This document shows, in pieces, positions 6,170-12,776 of a DNA stretch of 13,177 nucleotides. Origin of the DNA: JAULUH01 sp032111745. GTDB lineage: Bacteria > Chloroflexota > Anaerolineae > JAAEKA01. The first letter of the stretch is position 1. The number at the start of each line of letters is the position of its first letter. The notes under the pieces are model-generated. The model did no database searches. It had not been told where the DNA came from and was given only the letters and a program-made list of their open reading frames with translations. Where the stretch lies: NCBI GenBank assembly GCA_032111745.1, contig JAULUH010000327.1:1-13177 (forward strand), written 5' to 3'. The translations under genes were made by a program, and so were the position numbers.

Positions 6170-7396
6170 TCAAACCATCCGTTTGCCTGCGAGGAAGGTC
6201 ATGCGCACCCGGCTGATGGTATCGATGTCCTCCAACGGGTTGCCGTCCACAACCACGACGTCTGCCAGCTTGCCGGGCTGCAGGGTGCCCAGCTTGTCTG
6301 CCAGGCCGTTGATGGCTGCGGCCACGCTGGTGGCGCTGCGGATGGCGTCGTAGTTGTCCGCCTTCACCCCCAGCCTGACCATGAAGGCCATCTCCGGTGC
6401 GATCACGTCGTGGCCGACCACCGGGCTGCCGGCATCGGTGCCGAAGGCGATGGTCACGCCGGCCCGGGCCGCGTCGACGAGCCCCTGGTAGCGCGTGGGA
6501 TCGGCCACCGCGGCCTGCCGCTCGGCGATCTTCCACTCGGGGATATTGTACTGGCGGGCCAGCTCGGCCTGGCTCTGCATCACCAGCGGCGCGAACGTGG
6601 TCACGATGGGGATGTGGCGGTCGACCAGCAGCTGGATCGTGGCCGCGCTCATGCTGCCGCCGTGCTCGATGCAGTCGATGCCGAAGCTGGCGACGCGGTG
6701 GATGGCGGCGTCGAAGGTGGCGTGGGCGGTGATGGGCAGGCCGTTGCGGTGGGCCTCGTCGATCACGGCCTCCAGCTCGGCGTCGGTGAACTCCAGGGTG
6801 TCGTGGCAGGCCATGATCTTGATCAGGTCCGCGCCGCCGCGCACCTGCTCACGCACGGCCCGCCGCATCTCGTCCGCGCCGCTGGCCTCCCGGCAGCACC
6901 AGTAGGTGTGGCCCCCGGTCTGGATGATGGCCTCGCCGCAGATGAGCAGGCGGGGGCCGGGGAAGATGCCCTGGGCCACCGCCTGCTTGGCCGCGAAGTT
7001 GGCCTGGTTCATGCCCAGGTCGCGCACCGTGGTGACGCCCGCGGCCAGGCTGATGAGCATGTTGCCGGCCGACTTGTAGGCGCTGATCTCCGGTGTGTCG
7101 TCCAGCGACTGGCGGGCCAGGTCGTGGATGCCGTCCCAGGCCAGGTGGGCGTGGCTGTTGCAGAGGCCGGGCAGGATGGTGCCGCCGGTGTCCTCGGCCT
7201 GCTGGCTGCGGGTGCCCAGCTCTGAGGCGGGGCCTACAGCCATGATCTTGCCGTCGCCAAACTCTACGAAGCCGTCCTCAAAGACCTCGTCGCCGGCGCA
7301 GGTCAGCACGCGGCCACGGAGGATGCGGTGCTCGGCCGCCCGGTCGAAGAGCGGCTTGATCAGCTTCTGGTAGCGCCATGCAGGTGGTTCAGGCAT
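6170..7396 (-). CDS. amidohydrolase of the imidazolonepropionase/prolidase-like type
   Basis: This 408-residue metal-dependent hydrolase has a small beta domain (RGRVLTCAGDEVFEDGFVEF), then the barrel. Metal ligands are recognisable: NSHAHL (H82, H84), a candidate carboxylated lysine K193 in LIKIMA, H225 in TAHAT, H245 in IEHGG and D321 in GTDAG. The ending LQPGKLADVVVVDGNPLEDI closes the beta domain, typical of the family. Relatives hydrolyse imidazolonepropionate, X-Pro or other dipeptides, and cyclic or linear amides. Beside an aminotransferase, release of an amino acid or amine from an amide or dipeptide is plausible (inference). AGAGGA lies 7 bases before the ATG. The upstream 309 bases hold repeats, so this gene may have its own promoter or sit in a longer operon from 9130. 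Confidence 0.9.
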   Translation of the reverse strand: MPEPPAWRYQKLIKPLFDRAAEHRILRGRVLTCAGDEVFEDGFVEFGDGKIMAVGPASELGTRSQQAEDTGGTILPGLCNSHAHLAWDGIHDLARQSLDDTPEISAYKSAGNMLISLAAGVTTVRDLGMNQANFAAKQAVAQGIFPGPRLLICGEAIIQTGGHTYWCCREASGADEMRRAVREQVRGGADLIKIMACHDTLEFTDAELEAVIDEAHRNGLPITAHATFDAAIHRVASFGIDCIEHGGSMSAATIQLLVDRHIPIVTTFAPLVMQSQAELARQYNIPEWKIAERQAAVADPTRYQGLVDAARAGVTIAFGTDAGSPVVGHDVIAPEMAFMVRLGVKADNYDAIRSATSVAAAINGLADKLGTLQPGKLADVVVVDGNPLEDIDTISRVRMTFLAGKRMV

Positions 7397-7467
7397 GGAA
7401 GGGTCCTCTGTCTTTCATTAGGGCTTGTCGAGAGTCGGGCGTTAGGGCTGTGGCCTGGCTGCCCGGA

Positions 7468-7544
7468 ACACGGACGGACACGGACGAACACGGACGCCGG
7501 AGCTTACCGCAGAGGCGCAGAGGACGCAGAGGGGAAGCAGGGCC
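7468..7544. repeat. composite repeat, copy 1: 10-bp tandem units plus 55-bp block
   Basis: Three 10-base units (ACACGGACGG, ACACGGACGA, ACACGGACGC; 7468-7497) lead into a 55-base block at 7490-7544 that is repeated exactly at 7594-7648. The block itself contains CGCAGAGG three times. Blocks rich in cgcagaggcgcagaggacgcagag are, from memory, dispersed repeats in many environmental bacterial genomes. Confidence 0.85.
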
Positions 7545-7561
7545 GGAGGAGCCGGAGTGGA

Positions 7562-7648
7562 ACACGGGCGAACAGGGGCGAACATGGACGGATACGGACG
7601 CCGGAGCTTACCGCAGAGGCGCAGAGGACGCAGAGGGGAAGCAGGGCC
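7562..7648. repeat. composite repeat, copy 2
   Basis: Four diverged 10-base units (ACACGGGCGA, ACAGGGGCGA, ACATGGACGG, ATACGGACGC; 7562-7601) lead into the same 55-base block at 7594-7648, identical at 55 of 55 positions to copy 1. Seventeen bases separate the two composites. Together they fill most of the 309-base gap between the amidohydrolase start and the preceding gene's stop; no coding sequence or convincing promoter was seen in that gap. Confidence 0.85.
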
Positions 7649-7705
7649 CGAGGTTTTCATTAGACAGGATAGACGGCGTCAGCGGTGACCCGGGTCATCA
7701 CCAAG

Positions 7706-9130
7706 CTATTTTAGCCCCAGCTCGGCCAGGGCCCGGGCCGCGGCGTCCAGGTTGGTGAGCTTCATGCTGGCGTAGTTGGGCGCGAAGATGACCCCCTGGC
7801 CGCCGGCGCGGTAGGTGGCGAGCACGCTGCGGTAGACGATGTCGGGCGTGCAGGGGGCCTGGTCGGCGCGCACCCGGGGCGCGTCGACGCCGATGCCCAT
7901 GTAGACGGGCACCTGACCGTTGACACCCCGCACCGCATCCGCGCACTGGCCGTAGACGTAGGTATCGGGATCCATGCCCTGGGGCGTGAGCTGGTCCCAG
8001 GCTGCCTCGTCCAGTCCCAGGATCTCGTACATGATGGGCGTCATCTCCTCCGGCTTGATGTCGCGCAGGATCGAACGGTGCAGGTCGGCCATCTCGTTGG
8101 CGTAGACCTGCCCTGCCTGGTGCTGGTAGGTGATGGGCTTGACCCAGTCCGCGTACTGGGCCTGCTCCTGCCACGGCCATTGGGCCTTGCGGAAGGGATT
8201 GAAGTGGTTACGGTTCCACACGTTGAGCCCGAACTCCAGGTGCGCGCTGCACCACTTGACGATGCCATGGAGCTCCCGGTCCAGGTCCTTGTTGCGCTCC
8301 AGCCAGAAGCGCTCCCAGATCAGGATCTCGGGATTGCGCAGCACCACGCGCATGAACTCGATCAGCGCGCCGTCGACGAAGGATGCGCCTGCCCTGGCCT
8401 GCTGGAAGTACGCATACACCTCGAAGAACGCCTGGCGCACCGGCTCGACAGCGATCCCGCTCTGCATGGCTTCCCGGCGGCAGTGCTCGCAGAAGCAGCC
8501 GGGGGCCTGTCCGGCGATCATGCGGTCCAGGGGGCTGCGCCGCTCGTTACACCACATGATGCCGTCGATATCGTAGCTGCGGCACTGGTCCTCGACCACG
8601 CTGTGCCACCAGCGCCGGTAGTCGGGATGGCTGGTGCAGGGCTCCGCGGCGTAGCGGCCCAGGAGGTCCACCTCCAGGACCTGGGGCAGGTTGGGGATCT
8701 GGACGGTGTTGACCGAGCCGTGGCCCGCGTACTTGAACACCGGCTCCATCAGCTCGGGCATCACCCGCATGCCCCGGCGCCGCGCCGCGGGGATGACCAG
8801 CTCCAGCACGTCGATGCCATCCATCTCCGGATCGGTGGCGCGGAAGTCCTTGATGGCGGTGTTGGCGTAGTACTCGGGGTGGGGGAAGAAATAGGCGCCG
8901 CCCCGCATGGTCAGCGGCTCGGGCACGCCGTGGTCAGGCCAGCCGTCGATCTGGTGGGAGATGCTGCGTCCTGCCTTCAGGCCCAGCCAGGAAACCGTGC
9001 CGATCATGAGCACGTTGACGCCCACGCGTTCCTGCAGGATGTCCAGGACCTCTTCCACCCCCTCGTCCACGAAGCTGATGGGGCTGATCTGGATGCCGAC
9101 GAACTTGTGCTTGGGAGGTGATTCGACCAT
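7706..9130 (-). CDS. TIM-barrel, glycosidase-like protein of unknown function
   Basis: A 474-residue protein with no signal peptide. Strand-like segments KFVGIQISP, VNVLMIGTVSW, MRVMPELMEP, DGIMWCNE, LEFGLNVWN, KPITYQHQAG, PVYMGIGV and GQGVIFAPNY occur in the order expected of an (alpha/beta)8 barrel. DGIMWCNERRS (189-199) with E196, and CFCEHCRRE (212-220), resemble the catalytic-acid strand and Cys cluster of some bacterial glycoside-hydrolase-like proteins; the three clustered cysteines could bind metal. I do not recognise a named family, and glycosidase activity is inference. ATG at 9130 is used; no clear Shine-Dalgarno precedes it, so the mRNA may be leaderless or start elsewhere. It is the first gene of the leftward arm, facing the GntR regulator across the operator region. 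Confidence 0.85.
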   Translation of the reverse strand: MVESPPKHKFVGIQISPISFVDEGVEEVLDILQERVGVNVLMIGTVSWLGLKAGRSISHQIDGWPDHGVPEPLTMRGGAYFFPHPEYYANTAIKDFRATDPEMDGIDVLELVIPAARRRGMRVMPELMEPVFKYAGHGSVNTVQIPNLPQVLEVDLLGRYAAEPCTSHPDYRRWWHSVVEDQCRSYDIDGIMWCNERRSPLDRMIAGQAPGCFCEHCRREAMQSGIAVEPVRQAFFEVYAYFQQARAGASFVDGALIEFMRVVLRNPEILIWERFWLERNKDLDRELHGIVKWCSAHLEFGLNVWNRNHFNPFRKAQWPWQEQAQYADWVKPITYQHQAGQVYANEMADLHRSILRDIKPEEMTPIMYEILGLDEAAWDQLTPQGMDPDTYVYGQCADAVRGVNGQVPVYMGIGVDAPRVRADQAPCTPDIVYRSVLATYRAGGQGVIFAPNYASMKLTNLDAAARALAELGLK

Positions 9131-9178
9131 GGTTGGATACGTGTGGTGAGTGCAGATCGGGATGGGGCAAACTGCTGA

Positions 9179-9195
9179 CTGTCAACAGTTGACAG
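9179..9195. promoter_or_regulatory. 17-bp palindromic operator, probable GntR/FCD binding site
   Basis: CTGTCAAC-A-GTTGACAG is a perfect 8-base inverted repeat around a single central base, in the 129-nt region between the two divergent genes. Its right half contains TTGACA, the -35 box of the regulator promoter, so binding would block transcription. A further half-site CTGTCAAC at 9232-9239, followed by GGTTG at 9245-9249, may be a second weaker site about 48 bases away. Regulators of this class commonly bind such palindromes near their own gene; assignment to this protein is inference from position. Confidence 0.75.
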
Positions 9196-9217
9196 ATGCG
9201 GCAAGTTGGGTTATATC
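9189..9217 (+). promoter_or_regulatory. probable sigma-70-type promoter of the regulator and rightward operon
   Basis: TTGACA (9189-9194) matches the -35 consensus exactly. After 17 bases TATATC (9212-9217) is a candidate -10; TATCAT at 9214-9219 with a 19-base spacer is the alternative. The local AT-rich patch GTTATATCATA stands out from the GC-rich surroundings. The operator overlaps the -35. The mirror-image TTGACA on the minus strand (9185-9180) has no convincing -10 for the leftward arm. Confidence 0.6.
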
Positions 9218-9271
9218 ATAGGTCGTAGCCCCTGTCAACCGTAAGGTTGCCCTGCAGAAGTGGGAAAGACC

Positions 9272-9973
9272 ATGGACAGCTTGGACATTCCAGCCACAAC
9301 CCACCGGACCCTCAAAGAGGACGTGACACAAATCCTGCGCCAGTCCATCATAGACGGCAGCCTGCCCTCGGGTGTCGAGTTGAACCAGGTGCAGATTGCC
9401 GAACGCCTGGGGGTGAGCCGCGGCCCCGTCCGGGAGGCCCTGGGCATCCTGGAGCAGGAGGGCCTGGTGCAGAGCACGCCCTACAAGTCGGTCATCGTGA
9501 CCCCACTGACCCGGCGCTATGTGGAGGAGCTGTATTCCGCCCGCCTGGCGTTGGAGACCCTGGCCCTGGACCGGGCGATGGACCGCCTGCGACCCGAGGA
9601 CCTGGAGGAGCTGCTGGGGATCGTAGAGAGGATGCGAGACGTGGCCCTCCAGGGCGATCCGGTGCGGGTGACCGAGCTGGATCTGGCCTTCCATGAGACC
9701 ATCATGCGGCTGGCCGATCACGGGCTGGCCTTCAAGCTGTGGAAGCAGCTCGAGGTGGGCGTGCAGCGCTGCCTGCACACGCAGCACGAGACCTACACCT
9801 TGTTGGACGAGGTGGTGGGCACCCACCCCACCCTGGTCACCGCCATCGCCAGCGGGGACAAGGCAGCGGCGCGGCAGATTCTGCACGACCACATCATGGA
9901 ATCGGCTGCCCACATCGTCGAGCACTGGCCGTTGCCGGAGTCCGGGGACGGCACGGCGGCCGCGGCGATCTAG
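9272..9973 (+). CDS. GntR-family transcriptional regulator, FCD (FadR-like) subfamily
   Basis: The protein has 233 residues from the ATG at 9272; a GTG at 9260 would add four residues, but GGGAAAG 3-4 bases before the ATG favours the ATG. The N-terminal winged helix-turn-helix runs about residues 14-70 (ILRQSIIDGSLPSGVEL, IAERLGVSRGPVREALGILE). The helical FCD effector domain follows, with candidate metal ligands D137 and H141 (DLAFHETI), H185 (THPTLVTAI) and H207 (LHDHI). FCD regulators usually bind small carboxylates or sugar acids and derepress catabolic genes. Placement beside a palindromic operator and at the head of the rightward operon argues for local autoregulated control of both arms (inference). 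The next gene starts 18 bases after its TAG. Confidence 0.92.
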   Translation: MDSLDIPATTHRTLKEDVTQILRQSIIDGSLPSGVELNQVQIAERLGVSRGPVREALGILEQEGLVQSTPYKSVIVTPLTRRYVEELYSARLALETLALDRAMDRLRPEDLEELLGIVERMRDVALQGDPVRVTELDLAFHETIMRLADHGLAFKLWKQLEVGVQRCLHTQHETYTLLDEVVGTHPTLVTAIASGDKAAARQILHDHIMESAAHIVEHWPLPESGDGTAAAAI

Positions 9974-9991
9974 GAAAGGGAGACAAGGCCT

Positions 9992-11005
9992 GTGACACGC
10001 CTTACCGTAGTTCTTGCTGATCCGAAGACTGACGCCGATTTCGAGTGGATCGATAGGCTGGAGCCGGTCCAGTCCCTGCAGGTGCTGGCGCCGCGCGAGG
10101 AGAACGAGGATGCGTTTGTGCGCCTGCTGGGCGATGCCGAGGCCATCGTCACCCAGTACCGTCCGATCACCGCCCAGCACGTGCAAGCAGCCCCTCGCCT
10201 GAAGCTGATCCAGCGCTACGGCACCCGTCCCGACGGCATCGACCTGGAGGCCGCGCGCCAGGCGGGCGTACAGGTGGCAACCATGCCGCTGCTGGGGTGC
10301 ATCGCCGTGGCCGAGATGGCGATCACCCTGATCCTGGCCCTGAGCAAGAACCTGATCCGGGCCCACGAGGCCACGGTTACGGGCGCCTATCGTGACCTGG
10401 GCATCGAGCCAGTCAAGACCGCGCAACGCCTCCACAAGTTCCAGTGGATGAAGCTGCCGGGACTCCTGGAGGTCTACGGGCACACCCTGGGGATCATCGG
10501 CTTCGGCGAGATCGGTACCGAGACGGCCCGCAGGGCGCGCGCCTTGGGCATGCCCATCCTGTACAACAAGCGCCACCGGCTGTCCCCGGCGGTGGAGGCG
10601 CTGGAGAACGTGACCTACGCGGAGAAGGACGATCTGCTGGCGCGCTCCGACTTCGTCATGCTCTCCGCGCCCCTCACCCCGGAGACGGAGAACATGATCG
10701 GCGCCCGGGAGCTGGCGCTGATGAAGCCCAGCGCCTTCCTGGTCAACATCAGCCGGGGCGGCGCCATCGACGAGGAGGCGCTGATGGCAGCCCTGAACGA
10801 GCGGCGGATTGCGGGCGCGGGCCTGGACGTCTACGTCTACGAGCCGCTGCCCTACGACCACCCCCTCACCCGCTGCGACAACGTCATCCTGGCGCCCCAC
10901 ATCGGCGGCGGCACCGGCGGCGCCCGCGACCGGCAGATGGCCGACGTGCTGGCCAACGTGCAGGCCTGCGCGGAGGGACGGCCGGTGGCCTGCCGGGTGG
11001 TGTAG
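9992..11005 (+). CDS. D-isomer-specific 2-hydroxyacid dehydrogenase
   Basis: A 337-residue protein starting at GTG 9992, with AGGGAG 9 bases upstream. The nucleotide loop is GIIGFGEIG (168-175 region). The catalytic trio is R255 in NISRGG, E284 in VYEPLP and H303 in APHIGGG, all as in glyoxylate/hydroxypyruvate and phosphoglycerate dehydrogenases. After the second Rossmann strand (MPILYNKRHRLSP) there is no acidic residue but a run of basic ones (K193, R194, R196), which suggests NADPH rather than NADH. The substrate is a 2-keto/2-hydroxy acid of unknown identity. It sits between the regulator and the DUF4438 pair, and the next gene begins 15 bases after its stop. Confidence 0.92.
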   Translation: MTRLTVVLADPKTDADFEWIDRLEPVQSLQVLAPREENEDAFVRLLGDAEAIVTQYRPITAQHVQAAPRLKLIQRYGTRPDGIDLEAARQAGVQVATMPLLGCIAVAEMAITLILALSKNLIRAHEATVTGAYRDLGIEPVKTAQRLHKFQWMKLPGLLEVYGHTLGIIGFGEIGTETARRARALGMPILYNKRHRLSPAVEALENVTYAEKDDLLARSDFVMLSAPLTPETENMIGARELALMKPSAFLVNISRGGAIDEEALMAALNERRIAGAGLDVYVYEPLPYDHPLTRCDNVILAPHIGGGTGGARDRQMADVLANVQACAEGRPVACRVV

Positions 11006-11020
11006 GGAGGGGCCCGCGCC

Positions 11021-11875
11021 ATGCTGCGAACCAACGTCGACGACCTGGTGGTGATGGCCGTCACCGGCCAGGTGAGCGCACCCACCCTGGCCCGCTCCCC
11101 CTACCGGCCGGACACCGAGGGCACCGGCACCGTGCTGATCGGCATGGCGGGCATCGTCTACAACGCCCGCGTGGGGGACCCGGCCTACGGCTGGTCGGGG
11201 GATCACGTGGAGCCGGGGGTTAGCATCGCCCACCCTGACTACGACGTCGACCACGCCATGCACTACCTGGCCTGCGTGGGCAACGAGGCGGTGGTGGTGG
11301 ACGGCCTGGCCGCGGGCGCCAGGGGCATCGTCACCGGCGAGCACGCCCGCCTGCTGGTGGATTTTTCGCCGGACGTGCTGGAGCTCCTGGCCGTGGGCGA
11401 TAGGATCCTGCTCAAGACCCACGGCCGGGGCATGCGGCTGCTGGACTTTCCCGGCGTGCTGGTCAAGAAGGCCGGCCCCAACCTGATCCAGCACTGGGGG
11501 CTGCGGCGTGGCGCTGACGGCCGGCTGCAGGTGCCGGTGGTGGCCCGGATCCCGGCCCATATCATGGGCAGTGGCGCGGAGCTGACTCCGGAGTTCGTGG
11601 ACCAGGACCTGATGACCGGCGACCGGGCGGCCCTGGCCGAGCTGGGCATCGACCGGCTGCGGCTGGGCGACCTGGTAGCGGTGATGGATACGGACCATCG
11701 CTACGGCCGCGGCTTCCAGCGGGGTGGGGTGACCATCGGGCTGATCATGCATGGCGATTCGGTGATGACGGGTCACGGCCCCGGCTGCCAGGACCTGCTG
11801 GCCTGCGCCGGCGGGGAGATCGAGCCCGTGATCGATTCCGCGGCCAATATCGCTCACATCCTCGACATTCGCTAG
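11021..11875 (+). CDS. DUF4438-family protein, first of a tandem pair
   Basis: This 284-residue soluble protein matches my memory of the DUF4438 family, whose function is not established. Conserved-looking blocks are GIVYNARVGD (44-53), GWSGDHVEPGVS (57-68), YLACVGNEAVV (82-92), DRILLKTHGRGMRLLDFPGV, DTDHRYGRG (223-231) and HGDSVMTGHGPG (244-255). Candidate polar residues are D61, H62, E64, D223, D225, H226, H244 and H252. The next gene is a diverged paralogue of similar length. GGGAGGGG ends 8 bases before the ATG. Position after the 2-hydroxyacid dehydrogenase and under the same regulator suggests a catabolic enzyme or enzyme subunit; this is guilt by association only. Confidence 0.8.
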   Translation: MLRTNVDDLVVMAVTGQVSAPTLARSPYRPDTEGTGTVLIGMAGIVYNARVGDPAYGWSGDHVEPGVSIAHPDYDVDHAMHYLACVGNEAVVVDGLAAGARGIVTGEHARLLVDFSPDVLELLAVGDRILLKTHGRGMRLLDFPGVLVKKAGPNLIQHWGLRRGADGRLQVPVVARIPAHIMGSGAELTPEFVDQDLMTGDRAALAELGIDRLRLGDLVAVMDTDHRYGRGFQRGGVTIGLIMHGDSVMTGHGPGCQDLLACAGGEIEPVIDSAANIAHILDIR

Positions 11876-11896
11876 GCGTTCACAGGTCACAGATCC

Positions 11897-12772
11897 ATGC
11901 TCGACTCCAACCTCTCCTCCCTGGTCAAGATCTCGGTGATGGGTGAGATCGCCAACCCGGCCATGCCCGGGCTGCCCGCCAGCCCGTACCTGGTCTCCGC
12001 GGAGGGCGAGCCGATGGTGGTGCCGGCTTTCGGCGGCCTGGTCTACAACGTGCGCATGGGCGACCGTGCCACCGGCTGGGCCGCGGAGCTGATCCAGCCG
12101 GGGGTCTCCATCAAGAATCGGGACTCCGGCGCCAACACCGCGCTGGGGGTCTACGCCTGCCTGGGCAACCGGGCCCGCGCGGTGAGCGGCCGGGCGGCCG
12201 GCGCCACGGGCACGGTGGTGGGCAAGAGCGGGCGTTTTGCCGAGCACGTGATCTGCCACTTTGCCGAGGAGGCCCTGGAGCTGATGGCGCCGGGTGACCG
12301 GGTGCAGGTGCAGGCCTTCGGCACCGGCCTCAAGCTGGCCGGCTTTCCCGACGTGGCGTTCAAGAGCTGCTCGCCGGCCCTGCTGGAGGCCCTCAGCCCT
12401 GACGTCAGCGGCGACGGCAAGCTGGTGGTGCCCGTCAAGGGGGTGGCCCCCAGCCTGCTGGCGGGCGCGGGCGCGGGGCTGGATAGCGAGTCCGGGGCCC
12501 TCAACCTACAGACCTCCGATCCGCAGCTGTTGGCCGAGAGCGGCCTGGACGACCTGCGCTTTGGCGACATCGTGGCCGTCAGAGATTGGGACAGCCGCTA
12601 TGGCCACGGCTATTTGCGCGGCGCGGTCGTCGTGGGCGTCGTGTGCCAGGGAGGCAGCTTTCGCAGCGGCTATGGCCCCGGCATCGCGGTGATCATGACC
12701 AGCAAGTCGGGGATGATCGAGCCGGTGGTCACGGCCCGGGCCAACATCGCGGAGCTGCTGGAGCTGAGGTGA
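11897..12772 (+). CDS. DUF4438-family protein, second of a tandem pair (diverged)
   Basis: This 291-residue protein is collinear with the preceding gene. It has GLVYNVRMGD (47-56), GWAAELIQPGVS (60-71), YACLGNRARAV, DRVQVQAFGTGLKLAGFPDV, DLRFGDIVAVRDWDSRYGHG (219-238 region) and QGGSFRSGYGPG (251-262). Residues that look chemically active in copy one are replaced here: DHVE becomes ELIQ, the DTDHRYG histidine becomes Ser (DWDSRYG), and both histidines of HGDSVMTGHGPG become Gln and Tyr. Tandem duplication with loss in one copy suggests a catalytic plus structural subunit pair (inference). The start has only a weak ribosome site (CACAGG), 21 bases after the previous stop. Confidence 0.8.
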   Translation: MLDSNLSSLVKISVMGEIANPAMPGLPASPYLVSAEGEPMVVPAFGGLVYNVRMGDRATGWAAELIQPGVSIKNRDSGANTALGVYACLGNRARAVSGRAAGATGTVVGKSGRFAEHVICHFAEEALELMAPGDRVQVQAFGTGLKLAGFPDVAFKSCSPALLEALSPDVSGDGKLVVPVKGVAPSLLAGAGAGLDSESGALNLQTSDPQLLAESGLDDLRFGDIVAVRDWDSRYGHGYLRGAVVVGVVCQGGSFRSGYGPGIAVIMTSKSGMIEPVVTARANIAELLELR

Positions 12773-12776
12773 GGGC

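Noticed and set aside
4770..6353. 527-codon open frame on the plus strand
   Set aside because: It is antisense to the aminotransferase, which has complete catalytic motifs; composition is repetitive Gly/His/Val and no family motif is seen.
6168..6536. N-terminal extension of the aminotransferase to 513 residues
   Set aside because: The extra residues are read out of frame from the amidohydrolase gene. The conserved aminotransferase sequence begins at the ATG at 6167, two bases after the amidohydrolase stop.
7468..7648. CRISPR array
   Set aside because: There are only two copies of the 55-bp block, the spacing includes related 10-mers instead of unique spacers, and no cas genes are present.
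7442..7660. Small minus-strand ORF in the repeat region upstream of the amidohydrolase
   Set aside because: Its peptide is just the translated tandem repeats (LRPLRLCGKLRRP, LCVLCASAV), as expected for this dispersed repeat type.
9182..12259. 1025-codon open frame on the minus strand
   Set aside because: It is antisense to the regulator, the dehydrogenase and both DUF4438 genes, all of which have clear family motifs and ribosome sites. Its translation is His/Gln/Val/Ala-rich low complexity, the usual shadow of GC-rich codons.
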